Positions 39,319 through 51,689 of a stretch of DNA of 64,000 nt are shown piece after piece (position 1 is the stretch's first letter; each line of letters opens with the position of its first letter). Origin of the DNA: Congeria kusceri (lineage: Eukaryota > Mollusca > Bivalvia > Myida > Dreissenidae). The notes under the pieces were generated by a model that was not told the DNA's origin, searched no databases, and was given only the letters and a program-made list of their open reading frames with translations. A program made the translations under genes and the position numbers. The stretch covers positions 14,064,701-14,128,700 of the forward strand of contig CM051028.1 in assembly GCA_027627225.1 (NCBI GenBank), given 5' to 3'.

Positions 39319-40559
39319 ATAAATCCATAATTTTATATATTTTCATAATATCAATTTCACACTCACTTTCTGCCACGGTGACTTCATGTTGACGATGTCA
39401 CACTCGACGAAACGTAAAGGCAGTGTCTATGACATTTATCCTGATTATCAGGATATGTTCACGCACGATTTTGTGTGTCTGTCTCTTTCGTTTTCAATGC
39501 TTACACTACTAAACGCACAAAGCTCTGCATTTGCCAATCATGTGGTCTGCAGCTTATTAGGTTTGGTAATATGTGCTTTACATAAGTCAACCGATGTAGC
39601 ATTATGTAGTAGTTTTAACAAATGGTTTTAGTAAGATGGCAGGGCCATCACTTCTCAAACCATCTTTATGTTCATGATGAATCTTAAACTAAAATATAAT
39701 GTCATTACTTGAAATATGTTAGTTATCTGTCTTTTCCGGCTTTACTTTATTGAGGCCGTATGTTTTTAAGTTTTATCTAATCCTGTGATCACTGAAAATC
39801 ACCGATATAACATTAAACTAATTGAAATGCTTCCTGAATTGACAAACGCCAATTAAACAATAATGTATTATCAATAATGTCACATTATCGCTTTTATCTA
39901 TGACATAAACCGTGTCATAATTTTGAAACACTCCATCAATTTAACAACTTGCCGTTGTAACGTAACAAGTTTGAATTTCGCATGTTTATTAAAAGATTTT
40001 ACGTTGATGATCGAAAAAAACGAACAAAAGTAATAGATGCTTCAGTGCTACTGTAAGTCTAGAATTATGAGAAAAGATGTCGCGTTGTGTTTCTTATATC
40101 AAATTTGACCCGAATATGTCGTTCAGATCGGTTTATATGTAACAGGATTCTTTAATACGATGCCTACATTTGTAATAAACTAGGTTCACAATGTCATACA
40201 ACAGCGCGCCAAAATATCAAATGCATAAGCTTACAGTGTATATTATGTATTGTGAGGCATTATTCTCAATGAATATAAAACCCACATAATTATGATACTG
40301 AAGTGTCTATTATTATGATAAACAGATTGTTAATACCCAAGTATGGCCCACGTATCGCCCATAAAAATATCATGTTGCAATTTTAATTAAAGCGCTCAAA
40401 CATGCAAGTCTACATACTATTAAGGTAATCATTGACAGTTTCAGAGGAATTAATTTGACTACGCTGTGATATAATTTTATTATTAATGCTAAACGTCTTG
40501 TAATTATAATGGCAAATGATCGTAACAGTTGCTTTCTGGTTTTATCTTTGTTTACATTT

Positions 40560-40687
40560 ATCGAATACAAATCATTGCATATATCGGATACAAATCATTA
40601 CATATATCGATTACAAATCATTACATATATCGAATACAAATCATTACATATATCGAATACAAATCGTTACATATATCGAATACAAAA
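40560..40687 (+). repeat. 23-bp minisatellite at end of copy 5
   Basis: About five and a half units of CGAATACAAATCATTACATA plus TAT, with point variants. Copy 1 (about 4883) and copy 4 (about 23727) have a single CGAATACAA at the matching place, so it expanded only here. Three overlapping open frames are artefacts. Confidence 0.9.
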
Positions 40688-41094
40688 CAGTACGTAATGT
40701 TTACTAGGCACCATGGCGGTACATACATAACACGAAGTATAGTATAGCATCATTATTGTTGCAACTAGAAAATAATGTGGTGCGCTGGCAATTGATACTA
40801 CTTCTAATTCAATAATTTATATACGATAATCGTAAACTAGAAATGTGTCAAATACATTGCGTTCACAACAGCTGACATGTTTCATTTTATCTACAAATGT
40901 TATCATTTTACATCGCAATAAATCTGTCCTGCATGTGTTGATAATTCATCACACATATGAAAATATACGTGTATAACCTTCACCCCATGACGCATCGTAA
41001 TTAAAATATCCGTACGTATTAATTGATATTAGGTGTAGCGCATTCTTAAAGCCAGTCGATTTGCTTAAGTGTAAATGTACTGCTCCCATAGCCG

Positions 41095-41340
41095 TACACG
41101 AAATAAGTGATATGTATGTGCTCAAAATTAAATAGTACACGAAATAAGTGATATGTATGTGCTCAACATTAAATAGTACACGAAATAAGTGATATGTATG
41201 TGCTCAACATTAAATAGTACACGAAATAAGTGATATGTATGTGCTCAACATTAAATAGTACACGAAATAAGTGATATGTATGTGCTCAACATTAAATAAT
41301 ACACGAAATCAGTGATATGTATGTGCTCAACATTAAATAG
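41095..41340 (+). repeat. 41-bp minisatellite, six units, copy 6
   Basis: Units beginning TACACGAAATAAGTGATATG at 41095, 41136, 41177, 41218, 41259 and 41300, nearly identical. Confidence 0.93.
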
Positions 41341-41875
41341 ATGTGCATATCAGTGATTTTAATGTGTGTCTACACGCGACTGATTGCACAATGTACATAG
41401 ATAAGAGATTTTGCATTTATATACTGTCGTAAACGTGTCTTAAATATACACTATATATGAAGATATGTATCTGGACCGACTGTAAGCAATGCATTATAAA
41501 TAAGCGACGTAAGCGACTATATTTTAACAGGCAGGGTCAAAAGGCTCCTTAGAAATGTCTTAATTTTAAATGTATCTAAACAAAAACGAGGACCAGTTTT
41601 TCTGCATCAATTTAAAAAAAAACGTTAAGTTATTTTAATCAACATTTGCATGAATAAAACCTTTTAATATGATGTAAAATAAATGAAAAGGCCACACTCG
41701 CACGTTTTATGACCTGTAAACAAAAAATACTTACGTGTCTAAACCGTATTCTTAAAATTACATATTAGCCAATGAAAACAAATTATCAATGCAACAAGCG
41801 TTATAATTGGTCAATGTTTTAATTTGAGTCTACCTTTGGTCATAGGGTCAGGAACTATATTTGAGTTTCGGCACG

Positions 41876-42030
41876 AGGCTTGCCTTCCGTATCAAACTTA
41901 TCATACACATAGAACATGAGAACAGCGTTAATCGCCAGGGCAATTTACGCCAGATTGCTATTTACCGCCTGAGACAGTTTTACAGTGTCGCATCATTTCA
42001 GTAGTATTTTTTCATCGCTCTAGCGAAGGT
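41876..42030 (+). promoter_or_regulatory. Promoter-like conserved block, copy 6
   Basis: TTGCCTTCCGTATCAAAC, ACGCCAGATTGCTATTTACC and CAGTGTCGCATCATTT are kept. The TATA-like motif has become CATAGAACATGAG. A CCAAT motif lies upstream at 41769. Confidence 0.28.
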
Positions 42031-42239
42031 TGCTCGCTTAACCGCTTCATTCGAATTAACGTTTAGTACACCTTTAAAATCACATTTCTGCCTTGTCAAT
42101 GCGGTAGCAGCAACAAATAAATTAGTGTCTATAATTTCACTGCATATATTATTGCATATGTTTTGTTACTAGACCTATAAATAAGAATGTACACAAGTGA
42201 ACATTGTGTTGTGTTCCACGGTTGATGCCGATGATAGAA

Positions 42240-42377
42240 AATACATATTTTTAAATCTAACTATTGTGCGTGTGCGTTCAGTGCGCCAGTGGATTACATT
42301 TTGGATTAAGATTACTTTTGGTCAGTAAAGGAAAATCATTGCTTCGGTATCATCCTTAACAGATAACCAATACTACG
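42240..42377 (+). other. Candidate exon remnant, copy 6
   Basis: Matches the exon-like block and ends at a kept GTGAGT (42378-42383). The upstream AG is not recognisable. Confidence 0.25.
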
Positions 42378-44536
42378 GTGAGTAGAATTTAAAATTTTAA
42401 TAGTAATTATACGGCGTAACTTGTTACATTTTGACTTGGTTAAAATTAACGACACTCTAGTAAAATGTACATCACAATCATTTAACTGTATGCCCCAGTT
42501 AACACATTTTAAAGTATGATTTAAATGATAAAATATATCTATATTTGCTATCATAGCCCAGATAGTTTTATTTCGTCACTGATATGTTACGGTTTATCAA
42601 AGTATTGTACGAACGCGCGGCTGTGTCAACAATCTAACAATCCAGATGAACAGGCTGGGTAATGTGACAAGTTAAACATGGTCGTAGAAAACAGTTGTTT
42701 ACTTAGATGAAATACTGAGTGGGGGAAGTGCAGTATTTGCACCATTTGTTTGAAAGAATGTAAACCTTTTAAACTGTCGCTGTTTGTATAAAGTCAGCCA
42801 AGGTTTGGTGTCTACGGAATGCTGTGTGCTAAAGAATTAAATATCATTATTAGGCTGGTTTAAAGTCTTGAGATCTCTTATACATATGGGTAGTTTTTAT
42901 TAATAACACAAGGCACAGTAAACACCAAACACAGAAAAGCCAGATTAAACACAGTTTAAATTATTATATGGCAACATTTGGTATGCTACAATAAATACAA
43001 GCTTACATTTTCCAAAGTTATTAAAAAGTAAGTTATTTTTAGAAATATAATATTGCCTCCCTTTGCAAATATATGTGTAAAGCGTTGTCAAAATATCTTT
43101 CACTTGAATGTTAAACGACAAACTATAAACACCCAACTTAAGGATTTTCGAGTATAAAGCAAGCATCAACGTTTTGAACTGCATCGAACAGTAAAAAAAA
43201 AACACCTTTGGAGCTGCACACATATATGAAGTTGTTACACTCGTATCGTCTAGAATTTTTTATTCAAAATGTCTGTTGTTTTCCCTGATGAGATCCACTG
43301 TTGCAATAAACGAGTGTCAAAAAGGTTTTAAAAAATAGTCAGATTTATGTTCTACGCGCCTACAAAGATTAAGTTTAAATGAAGTATTTTGAAAATTTGT
43401 TTGTAAATGGTTGATAAACAATGTATTTAAACTAGCAATGAATTGCAACTTATTACTGTTACGAACATGAAAGAAAGTATGTTTCAATATTTCCACCTTT
43501 TGTATCTGACCCAATACGTCAGAAAACATATGCGAATAGGTCAATAGATAATCTTACCCCACATAACTATTCAAACACTTTTTTTATGTTAAACCAGTTA
43601 CTCTGTATTACATTTTTTCAAATTGCTATATGAATTCAATGTTTTTATTTTGAACTAAATATTCAAATGAATAAAATAAGTAATAGATGCTTCATTGATA
43701 TGAGATTAAAAAGTAATAATAACTATATCGTTTTGACGAACACGTATTAGTTGATATTCTGTCCTTAAACTGTTTAGTTTGCATGGTGACCCATTAGTTC
43801 TAATTATGAATTGAGATAACTAACAACTTATCTTCAACTTAAGCTCTTAATCACAGAATACGTAACGGAGCGTATATGCGTATATTTAAATTCTTAAATA
43901 TATGGCTTTCCATATGTTTATTTACCATTGGAACAAGTTATATTTTGATATTATCGGACAATTAAGGCAAGTGCGATGCATCCGCGTTAATTCCTGTATT
44001 TCATACGTAAGTTAAATTTATTATATTACATGTATCTTAACAATCGCATGCTAAACATATAGTGCGTGACTTTTATCATATGACCCGAATATGTCTTTTA
44101 GATCGGTTTGTATACACATGATTCTTTAATACGATATCTACATTTAATTAGCTACGCTCCTGATGTCCTACTATAATATTAAAAAAAATATACGCATTAT
44201 ACGGCTAAATCAATAAATATTACAGTATACATATCTGATACCGAAGTGTCTTATATAATGATAAACCTGCAGAATGTTTATACCGACCATAAGTCCACGG
44301 AATCCTTAACTTTTACAAAAACTTGGTTGTTTCATGTTTCCATTATTATTACCGCGATATAACATTCAAATATAAATGGTATTACTGTATTTAGTGACAG
44401 GTTTGACTAGAATGTGCGTTATTAGGCTTAACAAATGTAGTTCTTATATGGATCGGATGGGAATGATTTTCTGTTGTTGTTGTTTTCTTTTATTCATTTG
44501 CTTCATTTTTGTGAGGTAACGCATGATTACGAGTAT

Positions 44537-44657
44537 ATTGAGCAGACATGTATATAGCCTTAGGCATCCTTCTAGGCACGTAGTACCGGCGAAATAGTTA
44601 TTGAGCAGACATGTATATAGCCTTAGGCATCCTTCTAGGCACGTAGTACCGGCGAAA
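44537..44657 (+). repeat. 63-bp direct duplication
   Basis: Two adjacent nearly identical copies starting ATTGAGCAGACATGTATATA at 44537 and 44600. The second ends in GGCGAAAAAG where the first has GGCGAAATAG. Confidence 0.93.
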
Positions 44658-44999
44658 AAGTTAAGCGAACACTATAATCTATAGACAATGGGTATATATA
44701 CCTTCGTTTGTGGATGATATTGGTTTTTGTTCTTATATATGAATTCATATATAGTATAAGATGTCAGATGCAATACGGCATTGGCACAGGATACCAGTCA
44801 TACCACATAAAATATATTTATACTTTTCGAATAAATGTGATTTAAAGCCGATATTCAAGTCAAATCAATCACTACTTTCGAGTTTAAACATTTTTTTCTC
44901 AATAAATATTTTAGTTCCCAAAAATCTAAATCCACAAACTTTTTGTTCAATGTTTTCCTTAGCATTCACACCAAATGTCATATTGCTTTATGCATTCAT

Positions 45000-46030
45000 A
45001 AGAAAACTATAACGGGATAAAGAAGAGGGGTGTCCACAACGTTGGCTCCAATTCCTTGTGATTTCATATTTTTCCCGGCACCATATGTCAGCGAATTGAC
45101 ACAGAGTCGGCATCACTTGCCTTATTAGTTCACAACGCAATCATACAAGTATCTTTCACAATATTTCGTCTATCTGTCCGTTAGTTCGTTTCAATAAAAA
45201 AAACAACAGTGCATAGCACATTTGAATACAAGATGAGCATGACAGTGAACGTGTCAGTTATTTGATGACATTCACTTCGCAAAGAGACCGTTACACTTCG
45301 GTAAATGAATGATACAAATAATTATTGATGTGTGTGTGTTGGAATGTAGTCAGCTACGGATTTTACATGTTTAAATATGTTCCTGATATATAACATCGAA
45401 TGTCAAATACGTATTAAGTGGACAGGCACACCAAGCAAGGGCAATTTATTGCCAAAACAGGCGCATGACATACAGATGAATTAACATTTCTTTCGAACAT
45501 AATACGGTGAAGTATTAATTTATTCTGTGGAACAAAGTGCATTAGACGACGACGATTATGATGATGATGATGACGATGACGACGATGATGATGATGGGCA
45601 AACAGTTATTATATATCTCTGATTAGATCTGTAGCTGATCACTGCAGACCCACAGACAACATAAAGGGGTTACATGTATTACTGCACGATCAAAAGTTTA
45701 CGACCCACCCTCACCCCCTAACCCGAAATCCTGCAACCGCCCCTGCATATAACTCAGTATAAGTAGTTTACTTTTGTCAGTTGACTTTTTTACAAATTGT
45801 ACTGATGTAAACATCATTCGCCTCAATTTTGTTTGCTAGAACTATCATTATAGTAAGTATTATACCGTATAGCATATGCATATAAATATTATGTTTCATA
45901 TCATAAAATACTGTCATTCGGAAATGTCTGGGGACAAACTAAGCTCCGCTACAATATTTAACTACAGAGGACATTTATACAATGTTTCATCTTGCCTTGA
46001 AAACAGCCACTTATTGACTACTTTTTGTAA
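45000..46030. other. Unassigned AT-rich stretch with a GAC/GAT microsatellite
   Basis: I find no match to the duplication unit here. The visible feature is an impure GAC/GAT trinucleotide tract at about 45547-45597. A more GC-rich patch at about 45660-45745 could be part of a dispersed repeat, but I cannot identify it. No coding frame is convincing. Confidence 0.4.
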
Positions 46031-46863
46031 CCAATACACGACAAATTGACAATCGCCAAGATTCAACAGCTTGTCTCTGTAATCTCCACCAATAGAGGGT
46101 CGAGATTTACATCCATTTATCCATGCTCTTGTCTTGTCTATGGATTTTACTCACATATCATGCTGCCACGCCTGTCAAGGTTTCATCTTATCCTCTTACC
46201 CACTTGCCTTATCATGGCAAATATCCTGTGTAATGTGGGTACAATGTTTGTTTTTGCTGTACCAAGTAATCCCTTGGTGTGATAATTTTATTAGTAAGAC
46301 ATATAAAATATATGATTGCAAAATATTTTCTATGAACATAATGAACGTTGTGTTTGTAAAACCCCATGAAACGTATACAGTGTGTTCAAAGGACAATTAT
46401 AACTTACTTTTTTTTTTTTTTTTTATAACTTACATATGGCAAAAACAAATTAATAGTATAAATTCCATATGTTAATTACTAATTACTATATATTCATGTC
46501 GTAATTGTGTTATCAATTTGAAGAGTAAACTCTTTTGTTTTAAAATGGAAAATATTTTGCATGATTAAAGTACTTGATTGTATAACGTGTTTCAAATTAT
46601 GAAGTGACCAGCAATAAATAAACACAATGAAGTCTAGGAAAAACATATTTGGTGATTAAACCGGTTGATGTTATTATTGTTCAGAAAAAGTACGCGTTTG
46701 TGTTTACTTAATGAATACTGGCCCCTTAAAAGAGATGTACATTTTACATTCATGGAAATTTATTGGCATAGAAACGATATTGTCCTTTCGTCACACTTAC
46801 GTTACCTGAATCTTTAACGAGGTATCGGTTTGCAAATTAATACATCAAATACAGCGGTCAATA

Positions 46864-48267
46864 CGAGGGTTGATCAAAAATAATGTCAATAATTCATATA
46901 TTTTTAGACATATAATTATTTCATAGAAAAATTTACATTAAAATAAACTGGACTATATATTGCATCAATTTACAATATTTCAGCTATTTTACTCTTCTCT
47001 GTTAAAAATGGAAGGCATTTAAAATAAGTCACTATAGGCAACCCGGAGCACGTCAATTGGAATTCAGTGACGTCGTTAACGTCATTTGCTTCAGGGAAGA
47101 TTTGCGCGAAGGAAATGTTCTTGTTTCAATATTCTTATTTCACTATTATTCAGTATTTTCTGATATTTTAATTACACTATCTCATCAATGATTCTTGTGT
47201 TGGGATCTCCGTAAAGAAGCCTTTCTCAACATGGTCTTGAGGCAATACGGTAACCAGTCTCGCATATACTTGTACACAGCGCTTTATGGCGTTTTGAATA
47301 CGAATATATAAAATATATTTTAAAACTTTCTGCATTTTAAGTATATTTGATTACATTACACATTTAGCATATAAACGTGTATAATGTTAATATATGCATA
47401 CATATTTTACTGAATCAAGAAAGGAAATACCTGTTAGAAATATTTACAATAAAGAAATATGTACGTCTTATTTTAAATCAACCTGTACACTGAAAATTAA
47501 AATAATGATGTAATTTGTCACTGACATTTTCTACTTATTTCTTACTTATCAACATGCATTAAACACGGGGAAATAAGCCAAGCGAGACATTTCGCATAGC
47601 TACCTGACCATTGACTGTCCGTGCTGATCAAGCTAACAGCTGATTGAGGTCGTCATTGTCGCGTCGTCATTGTCGCGTCTTTTTTTCCTTATCCCTTCAT
47701 GTTTCGATGCTTACAATCCCATATGAAAATTCTATTGAACTACGTGAAAACATGTGCCCTACTAAAAAACTGTATTCTGTGCGGCTTGTTGATAAAATCC
47801 AATGTCTGCATAGATGATTTACAAATATCTTTACTCGATTTCATTACTACCCGAATTTAGAGTTGATCTCACAATTACAATTTTTTTCAATTGACGTTGT
47901 GCATCACCGTCATATCAATATTGCTTTTATTAACAGGCAATCTTAAAAATGAAGCCAACTTTTGGTATGATGTCAATGTATTGTTGTCTTACATTTTACC
48001 AAAATTTTTATAAGCAAGTATACTTATTTCGTACAGAATGTCTAATCTATTTACTTGTTGTAATGCAAATAAATGGCGTGCTCCGCTTAACGGTTACCAT
48101 GGTTATATTATCAAATAGATCAGGTGCGTAACAAATTGATTTCACAATATTACTTATTATTCATGTTCCATTTGAATCCCGATTCATTTTGATATAGGTT
48201 TAATTCAATTAAGTTTATTAAGTTGTAAACGATATAAAAAGTCTACGTTATTTTTGAACATCCCTCG
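46864..48267. mobile_element. Mariner-like element, 1404 bp, no transposase left
   Basis: Ends are inverted repeats: CGAGGGTTGATCAAAAATAA at the left and CGAGGGATGTTCAAAAATAA at the right on the other strand. Each is flanked by TA (46862-46863, 48268-48269). The same block in copy 2 (about 6205) reads CAATACATTTGCATTT with one TA and no insert; here the sequence resumes as TAATCATTTTCATTA after the element. CGAGGG-type ends and a TA duplication fit mariner. The length is close to an intact mariner, but I find no D,D34D transposase frame, so the interior is decayed or replaced. Confidence 0.8.
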
Positions 48268-49090
48268 TAATCATTTTCATTAGATAGTGTCGAATAATGT
48301 ATTGCATGCGATAAATAACGCATAATTAGGTATAATTAGAAAACTCATCCATCATGGGTCTTCTACTGACTATCAATTATTTTTATTTCGTAAACATGAT
48401 ATTAACTCGTAGACATGCTTATATTCTTAAACAGTTCACTACTAACCCTACAAGTATTTCATTAACTTATCGCGGTTGAAGAAGAATACTCTTATTATTT
48501 TATGTTATTTAAAAAAAAGATATATTTTTTCGATAGACAATGAAACAAACAGAAAACGAGAAAAATGTAATGATGCCGGGAGCTCGTGGAACTCCAAAGT
48601 CACTTACTACAACAACGGTGCCGCTAAAAGATATCAAATCCTGTAGCTTTCAACACTGCCTGTATCAAGGACGCACATTACACCTAACATTTCAGTTAGT
48701 ACTTCTTTACTGCTTACTGATACGGATACCCGCCCACTACTCCCCTAATATTTGAATACAAAATCAGAATTTGTGTCAGTCGTGATCGGTTATTCGCACA
48801 TTATTATGTCCAGTTGGTCATAATCAGTATTCTGAGTATTCACAAACTTCTAATTGACATGATCTTCAATGTAATACCCTTCCCCGATCTTTAAAATTAA
48901 TCATTGCATTCAAGTATTTGAATGATTGCTTTTACACGTTAAGTTCACATCAGTTGCATAAGCACGGTGTTTAACGTTTTCCTAAGATTGGTTTCTGTGG
49001 TTCCGTCTATCTTAGTTTTGTCTTGACGGTAATGTTTTTTTTAGAGTTTGCATATTAATTAAATGTTGATTATTAGTTGCTGTTGTAGTA

Positions 49091-49524
49091 TATACGGAAT
49101 ATTATGCTAGTCAGTTGTTCCAAGAGTATGTATTAGTCGAGTGGCTTGTGTGATGACGTATCACACGAGAGGCGGAGCCTCGAGTGTGATACGAAATAAC
49201 GCAAGCCACGAGACTAATACATACTCTTGGAACAATTGACTAGCGTAATATTCCTTTTATTATATACCACGATAAACTTCAAATGTGCATTTACCGTATT
49301 TTATTTTGATTATAAACTACAATAATGACTAATAATTGTAGGTATAGATTATATTTGTTTACACAACTAATGATGACGTCATTAAAAAAGTAGTCCGGCT
49401 AGTATGGTAATACGGGATCGGAAAAATAGCGAGTAGCATAATACGGGATTTTGTTTCTGACGACATGTATTTCACCGATTGATACAGCATGTATTTTGGT
49501 AAGATTTTAAACAGGTATATAATA
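49091..49524. mobile_element. Palindromic foldback element, copy A
   Basis: Shares about 400 bases with 53951-54350. The left part is a long inverted repeat: 49096-49254 folds on itself around GAGGCGGAGCCTC, with arms including CTTGTGTGATGACGTATCAC-like and CCAAGAGTATGTATTAGTC segments. The right part contains ATGATGACGTCATTAAAAAA and two AATACGGGA motifs. Interrupts duplication copy 7. Non-coding. Confidence 0.85.
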
Positions 49525-49912
49525 AATCTTAATATTGTTCACTCAGCACGCAGATCATTAACAACATGTATGTATGCCTGCAATAGTGTGTACAGGAGTA
49601 AAAAATTGAAATTTATTTTTGTTAATTTAGTCATGTTGTATTGGATTTAATTATCAGGTTTTATGTACCTGTTATATGTGCAATCATTTATTAACAGTAT
49701 GGGACCTAGAGAAAGTGTAAATAACAATAATTAATATGTCCAATTTGCAACTGCTTAACATAGATAATAAAAACAAACAATTACAACTTAATCATTTTTT
49801 TTAAAATATTTCATAGCAAATGACCATCGTTTATGAAATACAATTTTGTACTTATTAGAAATATGCACCATTATTCAACTACATCCCAGATTTACAATGT
49901 TCATGCTCCTAA

Positions 49913-50505
49913 CGGGTTGACACCACATTCTTCAGCGTAGCCATGAATGACTGGAATACTTTACCAGATTACAGAAAAAGGATAGATAAAATAGATCAAT
50001 TTAAAACAGTTGTTAAGAATCATCTTTTAAGCATTGAAACAAATAACTGAATTGTACGCTGTGATGTGATTTATGTGTATGTAAAAATGTTATTGCCTAG
50101 GTTAAACCGAACATTGTTTACAGAATATGCTATAGACACATAATAATTGATGAAACGTCTAATTTCAAAAATCTTAAATATGTTTATGTTGCTTTTGTTA
50201 ACTTAAGTAAGTATTGTTATCCAAGGACCCCATCGGAAATAAGCTTTCAAGCTTTCATGGGTTATCCTAGGTTACTATGACTAACTTACATCTATTTATT
50301 CACATTAATTGATTTAAACAAATGTCACCTTGCCTCACAATATCTGTTCATCTAGCATATTTAATTGTAGTTGAGTAAATTCAAGTGTTATTACATTTTA
50401 TAGTTTTAAGAATCACAAGTTAGTTATACCGTTGTGTCTATAACCGAATGTGTCATGTGCTGTCAACTTGAGTGTGTTAACCTTAATAAATCTATCTATC
50501 TGTGT
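49913..50505 (+). mobile_element. 5'-truncated LINE, 3' end
   Basis: Open fragment 49913-50050 encodes FFSVAMNDWNTLP, then QFKTVVKNHL and a stop at 50048-50050. This is the usual C-terminal pattern (WN.LP followed by FK...L..HL) of metazoan CR1/jockey-type reverse transcriptase proteins. The 3' UTR includes ATAAGCTTTCAAGCTTTCAT (about 50239) and ends in AATAAATCTATCTATCTGTG, a short-repeat tail. The frame is open only from 49913, so most of the element is missing. The exact clade is a guess. Confidence 0.72.
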
Positions 50506-50639
50506 GTGTGTTGTATTTTATACAATGTAGTAATAACGTGCAAGAACTGATAACGTTTCTTATTCTGAACCCCTTTTTCATCTCACTGCCAGATCAGGTT
50601 CCAATTTATCACCAACTTGCACGAAAAAACCGTGTATTC

Positions 50640-50935
50640 AGCGGTATGGTGTAAATGAAGAAAATTAATTTACTACCAAACAGCAGAATCAACGGGGTAC
50701 TGTCTGGTAGACATTTACATCGGTTGTGGACAATATACACCTTGTCCGCACAGGCTAATCCAGGACGGCACTTTCCGCCGACAGAGGATTTATGTTTAGA
50801 AGAGACTTCCTTGAAACAGAAAATACCATAAAAGCGGAAAGTGCCGTCCTGGATTAGCCTGTGCGGACGGCACAGGCTAATCCGGGACGACACTTTACGC
50901 ACATGCATTAAGACCGGTTTTCTCACGACGCGCCA
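50640..50935. mobile_element. Foldback MITE with perfect 35-bp inverted repeat
   Basis: Arms at 50744-50778 and 50834-50868 are perfect reverse complements (left begins GTCCGCACAGGCTAATCC). A third related copy in direct orientation to the first follows at 50871-50905 (CACAGGCTAATCCGGGACGA), then CATGCATTAAG and a terminal CGGTTTTCTCACGACGCGCC. Strongly GC-rich against its surroundings. I recall this sequence as a very common bivalve repeat. The 109-residue open frame on the minus strand is incidental. Confidence 0.82.
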
Positions 50936-51689
50936 CATTTTATTTTAAGGACACAAAAAGGCTGAGTGTGAAATGTGAATCATACGTCATGACATAATGG
51001 AAAACTAAGCAGTCTGTTGCCATGGGCAAGTTGATATTAAATTATGCTTTTATGCCGCTTTGTGGTAATCTAAATATTGAACACGATGTCAAACGATAGG
51101 AATGCCATTCTATCTTTCTATAGCATTTTATGTTAATGTTATATTTTAATTGAAGTAACTTAATGTTGTTATACTGTGTTCATATGTTAACGAACTGGAA
51201 TTCTAGCTTTTTGTTCGTGTTTTACGTAATTATACAACGATAGATACACGTCCTCAAATAATAATAAATATCGTTGACGTGGTGCATCACTTAATAATAA
51301 TGTAAGCATTAATAGATGGAACGGTAAGGTTCTGCATTACATTGTGGTGTACAAAAAATGTCAGGTATCTCTTGTTCATTGCAAGAATCTGTATTATTTT
51401 TTTATTTTTCTATTTTATAACACGTATCATGCATGCTTGCTGAAAAAAAAGACATTACGAAGCAAAATTTGGGTTTGTTCAAATAACCATTTATACAAAA
51501 AAACATAATCGGATAGACATAATATGAGAAGTGTAATGAATACCTTTTGTTGCCATGTCATAATTTTGCTATTAATAAAAACCCTTGTCGCAATATTTAA
51601 TTTTACTTGAATATTTATGCAACAATAGCATGTGTTGTAAACGCTGTACTTTGTGCAAGTTTTAATAAATAAAGTTAAATACAGTATAT

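Larger units (their letters stand above)
34340..40780 (+). repeat. Segmental duplication unit, copy 5 (partial)
   Basis: Resumes after the LINE at 30.0-34.2 kb. 34370-34600 is a diverged match of 7110-7370 and 15500-15750. 34845-35060 matches 10370 and 19000. 35542-35690 is the promoter-like block and 35890-36032 the exon-like block. 36500-36850, 37020-37300, 37670-37760, 39358-39520 and 39830-39960 follow the same order as copy 3. A hAT-like element with internal repeats is inserted at 38418-39318. Small AAT/AATA repeats lie at about 36168-36195 and 36305-36325. No gene seen. Confidence 0.7.
40790..45000 (+). repeat. Segmental duplication unit, copy 6 (partial)
   Basis: 40830-40960 matches 10390-10460 and 34860-34990. 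41450-41520 matches 10595-10665 and 19215-19270. 41876-42030 is the promoter-like block and 42240-42377 the exon-like block. 42440-42900 and 43130-43560 follow the order of copies 3-5. 44080-44280 matches 4580-4760 and 40115-40330. It contains a 41-bp minisatellite (41095-41340) and a 63-bp duplication (44537-44657). From 44660 to 45000 I recognise nothing. Confidence 0.65.

Noticed and set aside
48540..48755. 71-residue open frame beginning MKQTENEKNVMM as a small gene
   Set aside because: No recognisable domain and no homologous frame in the matching parts of other duplication copies; chance length in AT-rich DNA.
50609..50938. 109-residue minus-strand frame as a gene
   Set aside because: It is the translation of the foldback MITE and its perfect inverted repeat.
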